A DNA stretch of 45,471 nucleotides, from assembly GCA_032718475.1 (NCBI GenBank), contig JAUCBJ010003909.1, positions 1 through 45,471 of the forward strand, written 5' to 3'. The DNA is from Nemertoderma westbladi. Its lineage: Eukaryota; Xenacoelomorpha; Nemertodermatida; Nemertodermatidae. The notes under the pieces are model-generated. The model saw nothing but the letters and a program-made list of their open reading frames with translations, had not been told where the DNA came from and searched no databases. The translations under genes were made by a program, and so were the position numbers. This document shows, one piece after another, positions 1 through 10,972 of the stretch. How positions within the stretch are numbered: the first letter of the stretch is position 1; each line of letters opens with the position of its first letter.

Positions 1-753
1 GTGACTGGTCTTTTGGTCTTGATGTTGAGATCGAAATAAAATCACAAACTCATCGGTTATGGGAAAAAAAGTGTTTACAACGCTGTACACCATTATATTA
101 TTATATCAATGTAAGTACGGCCACAACTTAAATCGAATTAAAACAACTCATTTTCCATCAGTACCGGGATGCTATTTACTATCATGTACAGTATATATAA
201 ACATTCAAAAATAACTAAACGAATTTGTAATGAGATGGAATACAGTACAAATAGGCCGTAGGGCTATAAACAAAATGTTAAGAACAAATATTAAAATATT
301 TCAGGTCTGTGACCTATTGACTTAAAAAGTGTTACTGATTGAATCTTATTGGATGTCATTTGAATACAAAAACAGAAATAGTACCGGTACCGAAACTGTT
401 TCTGACCAAATTGTACTTTAAATTATTTGATAGGAAACAAACGAATTAAGAATAAAATACGATGAATAAACATAAAAATACAACTAAGAAACATGTAAAT
501 AAACATGTAAATAAATGTAATTTATCCGTAATTCTGTAATTAGGAATAAAAACACAATAATATTTATATTGCATTTCGCCCAGACCGGATTTCGGTATCA
601 TTAGGTTTCCTTACTTACTTTTCAGCTCTACTACTGTACTGTAGCATTTGTTATTGCAGTATTGTACTTATCAAGGGCTTCCTAACTACAAGTCGTTCAA
701 CAAGATCTGAAGATAGTTGTGAGTTTTAAGGGCAATTCCTTAGTCCTCTATAA
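1..753. other. AT-rich stretch without a recognisable gene
   Basis: No long reading frame, RNA gene or clear repeat array is visible. It lies downstream (in transcriptional sense) of the minus-strand histone gene, so its right end may include that gene's post-cleavage region. Confidence 0.5.
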
Positions 754-759
754 TTTATT
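754..759 (-). terminator. Candidate poly(A) signal for the H2A.Z gene
   Basis: A perfect AATAAA lies on the minus strand about 120 bases downstream of the histone stop. A second AATAAA (877-882) overlaps the stop codon itself. I see no replication-type histone 3' stem-loop in between. That fits an H2A.Z-type, polyadenylated transcript. Confidence 0.45.
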
Positions 760-877
760 TATCATGCTGTCCTCCCTGGCTGTTAGCCTCTTTTGGTCAG
801 CTCTGCTGTAGGACTGTAGGAGCAGATGATCCCTGAGTCTGTGCTGCTGTATGTTATCGCTGCGTCTTTGACGGAGT

Positions 878-1279
878 TTATTGCAGTTTCGGACTCAGGG
901 TTTTCTTCCCGATGAGGGATTTATGTATATGAGGGATTACTCCTCCACCGGCGATCGTCGCCTTTATCAGACTGTCTAACTCCTCGTCCCCACGGATCGC
1001 CAACTGCAGATGTCTCGGAGTGATTCGCTTAACCCGTAGATCCTTGGAGGCGTTCCCCGCGAGCTCCAGCACCTCGGCGGTGAGGTACTCCAGTATGGCG
1101 GCGCAGTATACGGCCGCTGTGGCGCCGACGTGGCCGTGCGACGTTGTCCGTGTCTTTAAGAACCGGTGGATCCGTGCCACCGGGAACTGCAGTCCCGCCC
1201 GTTGTGATCGAGATATTGCTTTCGCTTTGGTTTTACCGGAATCCTTTCCCGCTTTGCCTTTACCTTTCCCCGCTGCCAT
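878..1279 (-). CDS. Histone H2A.Z-type variant, uninterrupted ORF
   Basis: Encodes a 133-residue core histone that would replace H2A in nucleosomes, as H2A.Z does at promoters and other regulated chromatin. H2A.Z-specific signs are the basic glycine/lysine N-tail, the segment [12 protein letters not shown] (residues 23-34), TTSH in loop 1, the extended acidic patch with [10 protein letters not shown], and the C-terminal [16 protein letters not shown]. Differences from the usual animal protein include Ala35 and Phe40 near the alpha-1 entry, His50 where loop 1 normally carries an arginine, Cys59, an extra KGK in the tail, and an unusual end (TLSPKLQ). The ATG at 1277-1279 has a good purine context. 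There is no intron, although animal H2A.Z genes I know of are split. It may therefore be a retrocopy or a specialised paralogue. The frame is intact. Confidence 0.9.
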   Translation of the reverse strand: MAAGKGKGKAGKDSGKTKAKAISRSQRAGLQFPVARIHRFLKTRTTSHGHVGATAAVYCAAILEYLTAEVLELAGNASKDLRVKRITPRHLQLAIRGDEELDSLIKATIAGGGVIPHIHKSLIGKKTLSPKLQ

Positions 1280-1289
1280 TTCGAAATAA

Positions 1290-2365
1290 TAATAATGATA
1301 GGCCTAAATATCTGCCTGTCTGTACAGCTGTAAACTTAGCTACCGGTAGGTCAGTAGAGTAGGTAGGTAAGTACTGAAGTAGGTAACGATAGATCAGAAG
1401 GCAGGAAGGTACAGCCTGACAGCGGTACCGTACAGCAGTTACACTGTTGTCAGTTGTACACTGTACAGCCACAGGAGGCTATGCAGCTGCATACTGTATG
1501 TTTGCACGCCCTGCAGGATCATTTACAGATTCTGACTTTAAACAAAGAGGTCTGCAGTGCGCAGTTCACAAGAAGCAGTTCTATCGGTGTATATAGATCC
1601 TGTCTATAACAATATTTTAATACATACTGTACAATTTATATATACGTGATGTGAGAATTAATAATTATTTTAGTTTAAACATATTTCGTGATTTTATCCG
1701 ATACCAAGCTTTCACTTCGGCCTGCTTAACATTTTTAAATTCAATTTGTGATATTAACACGGCCTTCTAACTGTCTAAACATCAGGCCTGTTGAGAAGGG
1801 ATAGTGTGAGTTGATTCTACCCATATTATACAGTATATGTTTGAACTAAATTTGTTATCATATATATTTGTGCCTTTGCCTTGTTTTAAATACTTTCAGT
1901 TTGTCGTGCGTTTCTTAATTCGTTGTTGTCGCGTTTATATACTATAATTAATCAAAGTAGTATTATTGCCAAATATTTCTACCTAACCGTATCTATATTA
2001 TAATAATAGTTATATATATATACAGGTCTCCATCCAGTAGTGGCGGTAGAGAATCTATCTACTGACTAAGAAACTAAAAACTACGGACTAATGGCACAGA
2101 AATAATCACAAAAATGGAGTTACCGGTAGCGGTCAACTGTGTAAAAAAGAGGCTGCTTTTTAACACTAGTAAATAATATCCAAAAAATAAAAAATAAATT
2201 AAGGTTTTATGTCCGAAAGGTGCAAATGCGAATATAATTATTTGGAGTCCAAAAAGTACAGTATACAATCAAAACAATAATACGCCAAAATGTGATTAAA
2301 TTGTTACGTACAAAAAAAATGACGAACTCAACCGAATACTGTATACAGTAGGTTTTGTCTATTAT
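1290..2365. other. Upstream/intergenic region of the histone gene
   Basis: AT-rich with many short TACTGTA-like words. It must contain the minus-strand promoter of the histone gene if that gene is expressed. A TATATA word near 1588 is too far upstream to assign with confidence. Nothing else recognised. Confidence 0.4.
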
Positions 2366-2581
2366 CCCGTGTTATATTCAGCGTGTTGGGTTCCCGTGTT
2401 ATATTCAGCGTGTTGGGTTCCCGTGTTATATTCAGCGTGTTGGGTTCCCGTGTTATATTCAGCGTGTTGGGTTCCCGTGTTATATTCAGCGTGTTGGGTG
2501 CTCGTGTTATATTCAACGTGTTGGGTGCTCGTCTTATATTCAGCGTGTTGGGTTCTCGTGTTATATTCACGATATTGTGCT
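2366..2581. repeat. 27-bp minisatellite, 8 copies
   Basis: Eight head-to-tail 27-bp units (unit core CGTGTTATATTCAGCGTGTT). The first five are nearly identical and the last three drift, with the eighth ending imperfectly. Because 27 is a multiple of three and the unit lacks stops, several frames on both strands stay open across it. These are not credible genes. Confidence 0.95.
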
Positions 2582-3635
2582 CGTTTTATATAATCTTTCT
2601 CACTAATTTTTCGATAGACCCAGCCCCTGCAACTCCGTCTGATCCTGATACTGAAAGTATGTGGATGACGGGTGGTTAATGTTTCCCGGTTAATGTTTCC
2701 CGGCTTTCTTCCGCAATCCGGGTAAAAAAATGTTGCTTTACGGTCAGCGTTGCGAGTGGAGTTGCGGTTTCGGTTAATGCTTTCGAGTCATCTCACTAAT
2801 CTTTTTAAAACCATGTGTCCGATAAATATCAATTAAACAATATTTAACCAACGCTATTTTAAAATGCATTTTTGCCAATTACTACCTTATTACTTTTAGT
2901 TAGAGGATCCACATGAAAATGAGACTCAGTCTCTTGTGGCTATCCTCCTAAGGCCGCCAAATAGTAGGCCCTACATAGATTGCACTATCTTTATAGTTTA
3001 ATGTCTAATTCTTGTTGTGTAAATGTGTAAATATCGTACAGTAGGCGTACTAGTATATTAAATATTTTGTGACTGGTATATTTTAAACTGTTGTACATAT
3101 TTAGTATTGTTCTTGTTGTATGTAACATATATTAGTATCTATCATTTGGCGCCAATAAACAGGTTCAAGTTCACTGTAGAAAACTATGTACATTGGAGAG
3201 ACCATGTTTCCCCTACACGAACACATTAACCGGTCCCGCAACTCCATCCGTAACTCTGACCGACAGTGGCGTGGTGGGACAAGGTGAGGGGCCAGGAAAT
3301 CAGAGGAGCCCACTCATAAATGACAGATTGCCTCGAATTTTTACCAAACCCCCTCCGTATTGTGCTTACTTCTGTGCTATGTACAGTTGTAGAAGTGCTT
3401 AGTATTTAATTTCTTCGTATGTAGATACAATAGTAAGTAAGTAAGTAAGTAAGTAAGTTAGGTACATAGTTGACAGGCTTTTCCTGTCCTTTAATTTGAT
3501 CTCACTAGTAATAATGCTTTATAACCAAATATTTGATTAATTAGGTAGCAATAAATAAATAGGAAATAAATTATCATGTAGAAATAAATACAGTAGCACA
3601 ATAGATTGGCACGAGGATAGGTTACCAACTTGTTT
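2582..3635. other. Non-coding stretch with a tetranucleotide microsatellite
   Basis: No gene recognised. Contains a GTAA microsatellite of about seven units at roughly 3432-3458. Confidence 0.5.
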
Positions 3636-3899
3636 TTAGTAATAAATATAATAATTCTGCTGTCTTTTAAATATTGCTGGGCTCACTATTGGACATATCG
3701 AAAATATTGTTAGGTAGAGCTGATAATTTCGATCGAATTTCAAATCTATCAGGTAAACTACAGTACAATGGAAAAGAAGATGACTCTCATCCTCTACACC
3801 TTGACGACAGCTACATGTACATAGCCGGTCATCAAGTGGCCTCGGTGGGCGGTTCCATCTCCCTATCTCAACCTTCAATTGGTGTGAAGATAAACGCAA
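3636..3899 (-). pseudogene. Fragment of a retroelement C-terminal tail
   Basis: The minus-strand frame reads LRLSSHQLKVEIGRWNRPP, then DDRLCTCSCRQGVEDESHLL and FHC. This Arg/Trp then Cys-x-Cys, acidic, His-x(3)-His-Cys arrangement resembles the zinc-binding tail that follows reverse transcriptase in many metazoan non-LTR elements. The frame has no proper start (TTG preceded in frame by TGA) and fades into unrelated sequence at the 3' end, so it is a dead fragment. The family call rests on motif memory. Confidence 0.45.
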
Positions 3900-4021
3900 T
3901 CAAGTGAAAGTGTTGTTCTTAAACGTCTTGTATAGTATATGGGATGAACCGTCAATTCTGGGATGAATTTCATATAGGTGGTTACCCTAGTTGAGGTCAT
4001 TGATCCAACCTCTATGGCGAT

Positions 4022-4300
4022 ATCTGATAGTTGTCGAACCACTTTGTCACAAATCTTAATGAGATTACATGAAATTTGAAACATAGATAGTTTATCCTCT
4101 CTTCTCCTCCGTAGTCGTAGTAGGTGCGACAATATTTTTATTTTCGCTTACATTATTTAGCTACAAGTGTTTGAAAAAAGTGTCTCCGGCGATATTTCAC
4201 ATTTAAAAATAGTTGAGATATGAGCGTTCTAAGTTCCATGGTTTTGCACTTGCGCGAGGCTATTTGATTCATTTTAAATAAGAACATTATTTTTCTTTAT
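4022..4300 (+). mobile_element. MITE-A copy 1 (partial)
   Basis: Shares with copies near 4.4, 12.3, 12.9 and 32.9 kb the landmarks TTAATGAGATT, GAAATTTGAAAC, a pyrimidine stretch with CTCCTCC, TTTAGCTACAAG and GTGTCTCC. It ends in the AT-rich terminus GAACATTATTTTTCTTTATG. No coding capacity, so a non-autonomous element. Confidence 0.65.
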
Positions 4301-4334
4301 GTATGGATGGATAGGCTACGTAATAGTATACACA

Positions 4335-4690
4335 GTAGCATAGTCCTGGAATATAGTGTCGTTATTCAAGTACCTGGACCCCCCCCCCCAAAAAAAAATT
4401 TTTTTTCTTAATTTAATTTTCGTAATGAGATTCAATGAAATTTGAAACAGAGATAATTTAATCTCACTCCTCCTTACTGGGTGAGCCATAATTTTTATTT
4501 TTGCTTTCAATCTTTAGCTACAAGCGTTTGAAAAAGGTGTCTCCGCAGTTATTCTTGAACCTTATCGCGATTTGTAGGTACGAGTAGAAAGCTGACCGTG
4601 AAAGGATTCCATAAATGTAAGAACATTTTAATTTGTTTGAGAAATAGCCGAGATATGGGCATTCGAAAGTTGCATGTATTTGCTTCCCCT
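4335..4690 (+). mobile_element. MITE-A copy 2, 3' end replaced by a foldback
   Basis: Begins with the family terminus TCCTGGAATATAGTG followed by a C11 tract, and runs through the shared core to CATTCGAAAGTTGCATGTAT. It stops at CCCCTGCAC, where the foldback element begins; other family copies continue further. Either the foldback inserted here or this is a composite. Confidence 0.65.
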
Positions 4691-5070
4691 GCACCTTGGT
4701 GCAAGTGAGTCATATTCCCCATTTTTGTGATGATCAACTTCTATTATTCCTACTGCATTGATATTACGCTCATTTAGAACCGCCCCCAATGACCGATTTA
4801 GTTGGTGTAGACACCTTCAAAACAAGCATAGAGCGAATAGTTTTTGAGATATTGCAGATAATGTGAAGTCCGGCACAAGTCAAAATTTGCGCCTTGATGC
4901 GATATTGACAAATACCTGACAAACTATTCGCTTTATGCTTGTTTTGAAGGTGTCTACAACAACTAAATCGGTCATTGCGGTTCTAAATGAGCATTATATC
5001 AATGCAGTAGGAATACTAGAAGTGGATCATCTCAAAATGGGGAATATGACTCACTTGTGCCAAGGGCAGG
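4687..5070. mobile_element. Foldback element with about 155-bp inverted arms
   Basis: Left arm about 4687-4842 and right arm about 4916-5070 are inverted copies at roughly 90% identity. Examples: TTCAAAACAAGCATAGAGCG on the left and its complement on the right; CCTACTGCATTGATATTACG mirrored near 5005. The spacer is about 70 bp and there is no ORF. It is a foldback-type MITE. Confidence 0.8.
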
Positions 5071-5074
5071 AACT

Positions 5075-5400
5075 TCAGGCAAACCTAGGTCAAATCTGGT
5101 CCTGTAACTAGGACCCCCTTCGTTCTGGGATAAGGACGCCCTTGGTCCTGGATTAAGGACCCATATACTTGGCTGCAGGGGTATATGGCCTGACCAGGCA
5201 GATGGTGATCTACCAATGGCTGGTCAGGAGTAGAGTGTTCTCATGTCCACTCTGAGAGCACTTCACTGCAACCTGCACCTGGCAGCAAGGGTACAGGGCA
5301 TGACCCAGCAGATGAGCTGCAACAGCCAATGGTGGGTCATGTGCGCCAGAGTAGATATGGGTGATGGGCCTCATATCTGACTCCATTGCGACACCCACCC
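5075..5400 (+). repeat. LINE 5' region with two degenerate tandem monomers
   Basis: Two related segments of about 105-110 bp (about 5170-5275 and 5279-5395) share GGC(T/A)GCA(A/G)GGGTA, (C)CAGCAGATG, CCAATGG(T) and GAGTAGA/AGAGTAGA blocks. They lie just before the LINE coding sequence, like 5' UTR monomers of RTE-type elements. Confidence 0.5.
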
Positions 5401-8400
5401 TGTGGAATGGCAAACCAGGGTGTGGTATTTGCCCCGAGAGCTGACTCGGCAAAAAAGCACCCCCCAACCCCCACTATGGATTACATTAGCAATGCGGAGG
5501 TCCGGCCACTAGAGGCCAGTGGAATTACCGGACACAATCGGCCTCACAGGCGTCAGTTAACTCCTGACCGGCTGCCTGTCTCACCCCCTACTGGAGAGAG
5601 AGCAGCCAACAATTCTTTGAGTCCCTTTCCTGATGACCTTTCTGGCCCAAACCCTGGGTCACCAGGAAGGCCAGATTGTGATGGGGAGAGGGATTCTGGA
5701 GTTGGAGGCTACTCTCATGTTCCACCCCGACCAACAAAGCCATTGGTGAATCTGAGGCAAGTCACAAGACTAGCCTCAGTAAACACCCTAACACTCGGGT
5801 CCCCAATGCGACAAGGTGAGCTGACTGCCTTGGCAGATAAGCTTTCTCTTAGCGCAGTGGGTGTTCAAGAGCACCGAATGCAGACTGGACAGACTGATGA
5901 GGTTCTGATTAAGGGGGGGTGGTTGGCGACTCGCCCTCGCGTCAGCAGATGATAGTGGCAATGGTGGAATTGGTCTATTGATGAATCCAACTGCACATGC
6001 AGCATTGGACAAAATAGACCAAATCTCTAACCGCTTCATCCGTTGCCACTTCTCATGTTCTGGAAGACTGGCTGAGAAGTTTCCTAAGGTGGTTCTGATT
6101 GTGTGCTACTCTCCAACTAGTGTTGCCCCTGTAGAGGAGGTGGAAAATTTCTACCACAATCTACAAGCAGCTACTGATGGAGTGGATCAGCATGCATTCT
6201 TAACATTCCTGGGAGACTTTAATGCAAGTCTGCATCAATCACCTACATCGCCCTGGGTCTATAGCAATAGTGTTAACCGAAATTCTGTCCTTCTTCAGGA
6301 TTTTATCTCTGGAAATGGATTGTTTTCGGCTGGAACCCAGTTCAAGAAGCGAACTGGAAAGCTATGGACTCATAGTGGACCCAGTGGTCACAAGTCCCAG
6401 ATAGACCATATTCTGTTTCGTAGGAAATACAGGAGCTCTATACAAGACTGTAATGCATTTACACTTCGACCCTTCTCCAGTGATCACCACCTTATTGTGG
6501 CCAAGGTAAGACTTAGTCTGCGTGCTAGCAGAACAACGAAATCTGCCTTGCCGCGGCATGACTGGTCCTCTCTGTTGCAACAGCCAAGTGTGAGATCCAG
6601 CTTCACACTACAGCTGAGCAACAGGTATGAGGCTCTTGCCTCTGAGGCGGCAGATCACTGTGAGGGCTATACTGCCTTTACAGAAGCAGTTAAGTTAGCA
6701 GCTGCAGAAACAGTTCCTGTATACCCGCGAAACAGGAAAAGGGCCCCCTGGACTGACAACAAAATTCAGAAGTGCCGAAATGACCTTCATAAGGCGCAGA
6801 AAGAGTCCCGACTCAAACAGACTACAGCGGCCAAGAATGCAGTTAAGGCTGCATCTAGGTCCCTGAACAGGCAGTACTCTGCTAATCTACAGGAGCTAAT
6901 AAACCAACAGGTTGATGCCATCAATGATGCTGACGACAGCAGGCAATCATCCCAGGCATGGAAATCGATCAATCTGCTTACTGGGTGGAAAAGCCAACCA
7001 ACCACCAAGGTTAAGGCCGAATCACCAGCCGATCGCCTCAATGGTTGGAAAGCCCACTTTGAAAAGCTCCTCAATAACGACAGGGTATTGCCTGATAACT
7101 TTATAGAAGTAAAAGTGTCTGAGTCTGTACTCCCAGATATTCCCATTGGCGATATCTCTTTTGCAGAAGTGAAGGCTGCTGCAAAGAGCATTAAGACCAA
7201 TCGTGCCAGTGGAGTAGATGGTGTTCCCCCTGAGGTCTTTAAAATACCTGAGTGTTTAAAGCTCATCTATCCCATCATAGTAGACATGTACCGAACAACA
7301 AGAGTCCCACAAGAAATGAAAACAAATAAGTTGGTGCCAGTTCCCAAGAAGGGCAACCTAACACTCTATGGTTCTTTTTGGGGAATCTCATTGATCTCGA
7401 TTGCTGCAAAGCTATACAATAGGATTCTATTAAATCGCATCAGGGATCCCATTGAGAGACTGCTCCGTGGAAATCAGAATGGGTTTCGTAAAGGTCGTGG
7501 GACCATGGAGCCCATTTTGGCACTTAGAAGGATAATTGAAGAGTTATCAAAAAAGAAAGACAGGCATCTGGCTGTTATCTTTGTTGACTTCTTCAAGGCC
7601 TTTGATTCAGTCTCTCGCTCACGTATGTTCAGCATACTTTCATTATATGGGATTCCTGATGAAATTATTGCAGCAATCAGATCAGTATACGATGGTTCGA
7701 CAATATTAGTGTCTACTGTTGACGGTGACACAGAACCATTTAAAGTGTTATGGGGCGTCCTCCAAGGAGACACACTTGCACCATTCTTGTTCATTATTGT
7801 GGTTGACTATGTTCTACGCATGTCCTTAGATCATTATAATGATGATGGGGTGATGATAACTCCACCTACTGGCTCCAGAAGTCGAGGAAATCCTGCCAAG
7901 TACCTAACTGATCTAGACTTTGCTGATGACTTAGGAGTACTCTCAGAATCATTAGAGGGAGCCCAACGGCTCCTCAGCTCATTAGAACATCTCATCTAGT
8001 GTTGGTCTTTTTATTAACTCCAGAAAGACCAAAATCCTGACAGTTAACTTTGAAAGTCCTCAGCAAGTCTCTGATCGGATGAGCATAAGCTCAAAGGATG
8101 GTATGCTTGAGCATGTGGATGACTTCTGTTACCTGGGATCATGGATCCGGAAGTCAGGTGAGGACCTTCGAATACGCAAGGGAAAGGCATAGGCATCCTT
8201 GAATAGGCTATCCAGGATTTGGAAGTCACCAAGAATTAATCGGAAACTTAAGGTCCGATTATTTAGAGCAGCAGTAGTTCCAGTACTCCTCTACGGGAGT
8301 CCATGCTGGGCTCTAACTGCTGAGGACACCAAATCTCTGGATGGCACATTCACAAGAATGCTACGCCGGGTTCATTGTGTCAAGTACAATGCACACATCT

Positions 8401-8739
8401 CCAACCAGACACTATATAACATTGGAGGTGTCTCATTAGTTCCCCCAAGCTTGACACTAGAACAAAATCGCCTCCGATTTGCAGGACATTACTTTCGCCG
8501 TGAGGACCAGCCAGTGCATAATCTTGTACCTTGGCAGCCTCATGGTGTGAATAAGCATGGCGGACAGCCCATGACTTTCTTGAGACGCATCTTAAACGAC
8601 ACTGGCCTTAAAGTTGCGGATGATCTAGCAAATTTCATGGGTGATAGGGAGTTGTGGCGGTGCAATTTTGTTGACAAGCCGGCACAGCATTCTTAAAAGT
8701 GCAGCTGCAATGCAGCATGCCGATCCTAGTAGTAGTAGG
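5386..8739 (+). mobile_element. RTE-like LINE, copy 1: endonuclease-reverse transcriptase, broken
   Basis: An APE-type endonuclease plus reverse transcriptase that would nick target DNA and prime reverse transcription there. The endonuclease starts near 5760 (Asn in VNTLTLG, Glu in VQEHRM). It continues after a frame change in 5905-5950, where there is a run of seven Gs, with GDFNA (about 6209) and SSDHHLIV (about 6478). Reverse transcriptase blocks are GFRKGRG (about 7480), VDFFKAFDSV, GVLQGDTLAPFLF and LDFADDLG (about 7915). A second frame change lies just before the TAG at 7997. A TAG near 8190 replaces the Trp codon kept in copy 3. The C-terminal tail (VLLYGSPCWAL, RLRFAGHYFRRE, MGDRELWRC) resembles RTE-clade tails. 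The 3' end is a short TAG/GTA repeat at about 8725-8739, also RTE-like. Upstream frame (5386-5760) is proline-rich with no known domain. Confidence 0.85.
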
Positions 8740-9600
8740 AACTGGCCATGTGCCTGTGGGAATATTTACTGTCCTCCCCAAATCAAAATTTTGGTATCTT
8801 TCTAAGTTTGGGCCCATTTGATGACATCTGATTTGCGAACTGAGTTGAAATCAAAAAACGTTTTTCGTTGATATTGAATGGTACAGGTACAAAACACGAT
8901 GTGTAGGCCCCTATAAATTGTAAAATTGAATAGACCCCCTTGCAAATTTTTACATTTTTGTTTTTCTAATTGAGAAGTACTATAAAATAATAAATGTCAC
9001 AAAATTTCGAGATAAAATATCAATGTGTGATAAAATTGTGTAAGTTTAAATCTTCGATGGATCAAAAATGACCTCAAAGAGAGCACAAGGTTTAAATCGA
9101 CTGCAGTTTTCAAGCCCGCCTCTAGGCTGGTGTAAAGTGATCAAGGGCATCTGCTTAGATTTTGCTTATTTTGCTTTCAAGATTACACTTGCATAAATTT
9201 ATGTCACATGGTGCGCGAAGGACACACTTCAGGTATAATATGGTTAAGGTTAAGTTACAACAAATTATAGCTATGGATACCAGCGCAAGCAACCCTCAGC
9301 ACCAAGCCTTTTAGCTGCAAGCTGGCTCCCAAACTACAAGCAAAATAGACAATGGGTCAACGGTCAACAACAAACAACCCCTCTACCCTGGTAGCCAATG
9401 AGAGAACCTAGAGCTTTCGAGTATTTTTAGCAATTATTACATGTAGGTAGGTATATTAATGTCATGTAGTATTATAGGAATTGGACCAAATGGAATGGTG
9501 GGGAGTCAGGTCAGGTCAGTGGGCAGGATTATGTGAATCCAATAATATTGATTACCAACAATATTATTATTAATTAACTGTGAATAAGTGAATAATACAT
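8740..9600. other. Non-coding stretch
   Basis: AT-rich sequence between the LINE 3' end and the next retroelement fragment. No gene, RNA or repeat recognised. Confidence 0.45.
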
Positions 9601-9630
9601 GTCTGGGGGGGCAGTGGGACTTCTCTGGGA

Positions 9631-9655
9631 GGGGGGGGGGGGGGGGGGGGGGGGG
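9631..9655 (+). repeat. Long poly-G tract
   Basis: About 25 consecutive Gs, the longest homopolymer in the window. It sits exactly upstream of a retroelement tail fragment. Length is likely to be unstable or mis-assembled. Confidence 0.85.
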
Positions 9656-9689
9656 CAGTGCCCCCAAAGCCCCCCCGCACGATACGGGC

Positions 9690-10080
9690 CTGGGGCTGAC
9701 GCCCCCTCATACGTTAATCGGTCCCTGGACTCTGTACTCGAGCAGCGAGTTCGTTCCAAGATGGTCCACTACCGCGGGGTGTGCGAAGATCGTCGGTTCT
9801 CCTTCAGCCCCCTAGTCGAAACCACCGACGGGGTGTGGTGCAAGGAGGCCGATATTCTGATCAGCCCCCTCGCTGAGACCCTCGTGGCCCGGCAGCGGGG
9901 GATGCGCGAGCGAGGCCTCGCTTGTGTGTTAGGGGGAGTGCGGAGGCGCTTACAGTTCGCGCTTCTGCGCTCGAGCTCCCTGTGCCTGCGCGGTGGTAAG
10001 CGGCCATGGAGGGCGCTCGGATTTGGGGACGGTGCGGTCTGCGGGGGTCTGACCTTCCTGATCGGTACTGATCCCTTGCC
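9690..10080 (+). pseudogene. Retroelement C-terminal tail fragment, copy 1
   Basis: The frame contains FSFSPLVETTDGVWCKEADI, LAETLVARQRGMRERGLACV, and GGVRRRLQFALLRSSSLCLR followed by GGKRPW. The same order of blocks recurs at about 11.4 and 19.2 kb. A FTPLV...LRFALLRS..LCLRG tail is, to my knowledge, common downstream of reverse transcriptases in metazoan elements. No reverse transcriptase is left here: the copy begins after the poly-G tract and is 5'-truncated. GC-rich compared with its surroundings. The element class is not settled. Confidence 0.5.
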
Positions 10081-10215
10081 TCCAACATATCCTTCTGGTG
10101 ATTTGGTGGCAGGCCCGACGATATTTTTGGTGCACATCTTTTTAATTTATGATTTAAGATTATTAATCATTTATTGCTAATAATATTATATTTAATAATA
10201 CAGCACAGATATATG

Positions 10216-10640
10216 AAATATTCATACATAAACAAAATGTTCTAGAATATAGTTTTTTTATTTAATAGAATGAAACAGACTCGCGCAGGTAAAAGTAAAA
10301 AGTAAAAGTAAATTTTCTTCGGCCGATAGGCCGGGGATTACGCACAAAGTCTGACGACTTATTTCCAGTGCGGTCCCCCCAGAACTTTACTCCCCAGAGG
10401 AAACTCCAGTACTCATTTAGCTACCACTTAAGGATGCAAGGCAGAGATGCGCCCTGGCTGGTCCCTTTAAAGCATTCGTGCCGAAACGAAAACTGCCCTG
10501 GCCCATGTGAGGATCGAACCCACGACCTACGGGAGATGTGAATTTAATGCAACCACTACACCAAGGTGGGACCTATGGTGCAAACCATGAAGCTTTGGAA
10601 TGCTCATTAACCACTTTTGAAATTTTTAAATGTTTCATAT
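10216..10640 (-). mobile_element. MITE-A copy split by a SINE
   Basis: Left piece 10216-10290 has the terminus ATGTTCTAGAATATAGT and CAGACTCGCGCAGGT. The continuation GTGCAAACCATGAAGCTTTG resumes at about 10578 and fades by about 10640. In the unsplit copy at 12.7 kb these two blocks are adjacent, which places the SINE insertion after the MITE. Confidence 0.6.
10291..10574 (-). mobile_element. tRNA-derived SINE
   Basis: Read on the minus strand from 10574, a tRNA-like head carries an A-box-like TGGTGTAGTGGTT (10551-10563) and a B box GGGTTCGATCC (about 10510-10521), the internal RNA polymerase III promoter. A body of about 200 bp follows, then a 3' tail of AAAGT-type simple repeats (complement at 10291-10312). 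Its head recurs as a fragment at 32.7 kb. It is not a functional tRNA because the acceptor stem does not close. SINEs of this type depend on a LINE partner for mobilisation. Confidence 0.75.
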
Positions 10641-10871
10641 GAACCCCATAGTCAGCACACTAGCCGCCTTAATTTTTGTAACAAAATTATTGGCTAAATT
10701 GAAATTAAATTGCATAAATTATGTAATTTAAAATACCTTCAAACCAATAGGAATCCATTCGTGCAATATTAAATTAACTTTTCTTGACCAGTTTTTCCTG
10801 CCCAACTCGAATATGAACTCCATTTTTCCGCCTCAATAATTATACTAAAGTTATAAGAGGCTTTATATAAA

Positions 10872-10972
10872 GGCGGCACAGTGCCGCCCTGGGTGTTAAG
10901 TTATCATTATTTAAAGGCGGTACAATGCCGCCTTTATGAGCATGAAATGTGAGGCAGTGTAGTGTGCTGCCT
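10872..10972. repeat. Three successive GC-rich palindromes
   Basis: Three hairpin-forming palindromes at about 40-bp spacing: GGCGGCAC-A-GTGCCGCC (10872-10888), AAAGGCGG...CCGCCTTT (10913-10935) and AGGCAG...CTGCCT (952-972 of the same kilobase). They are related in sequence and embedded in AT-rich DNA. Confidence 0.7.

Noticed and set aside
1020-1289. Plus-strand frame opposite the histone gene
   Set aside because: Shadow of the H2A.Z ORF; no homology in its own right.
2328-2679. Overlapping open frames across the 27-bp repeat
   Set aside because: They exist only because a 27-bp stop-free unit is repeated; no start context, homology or codon bias supports a protein.
10510-10574. True tRNA gene
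   Set aside because: A and B boxes are present, but no closing acceptor stem or clear anticodon arm; the body and tail make it a SINE.
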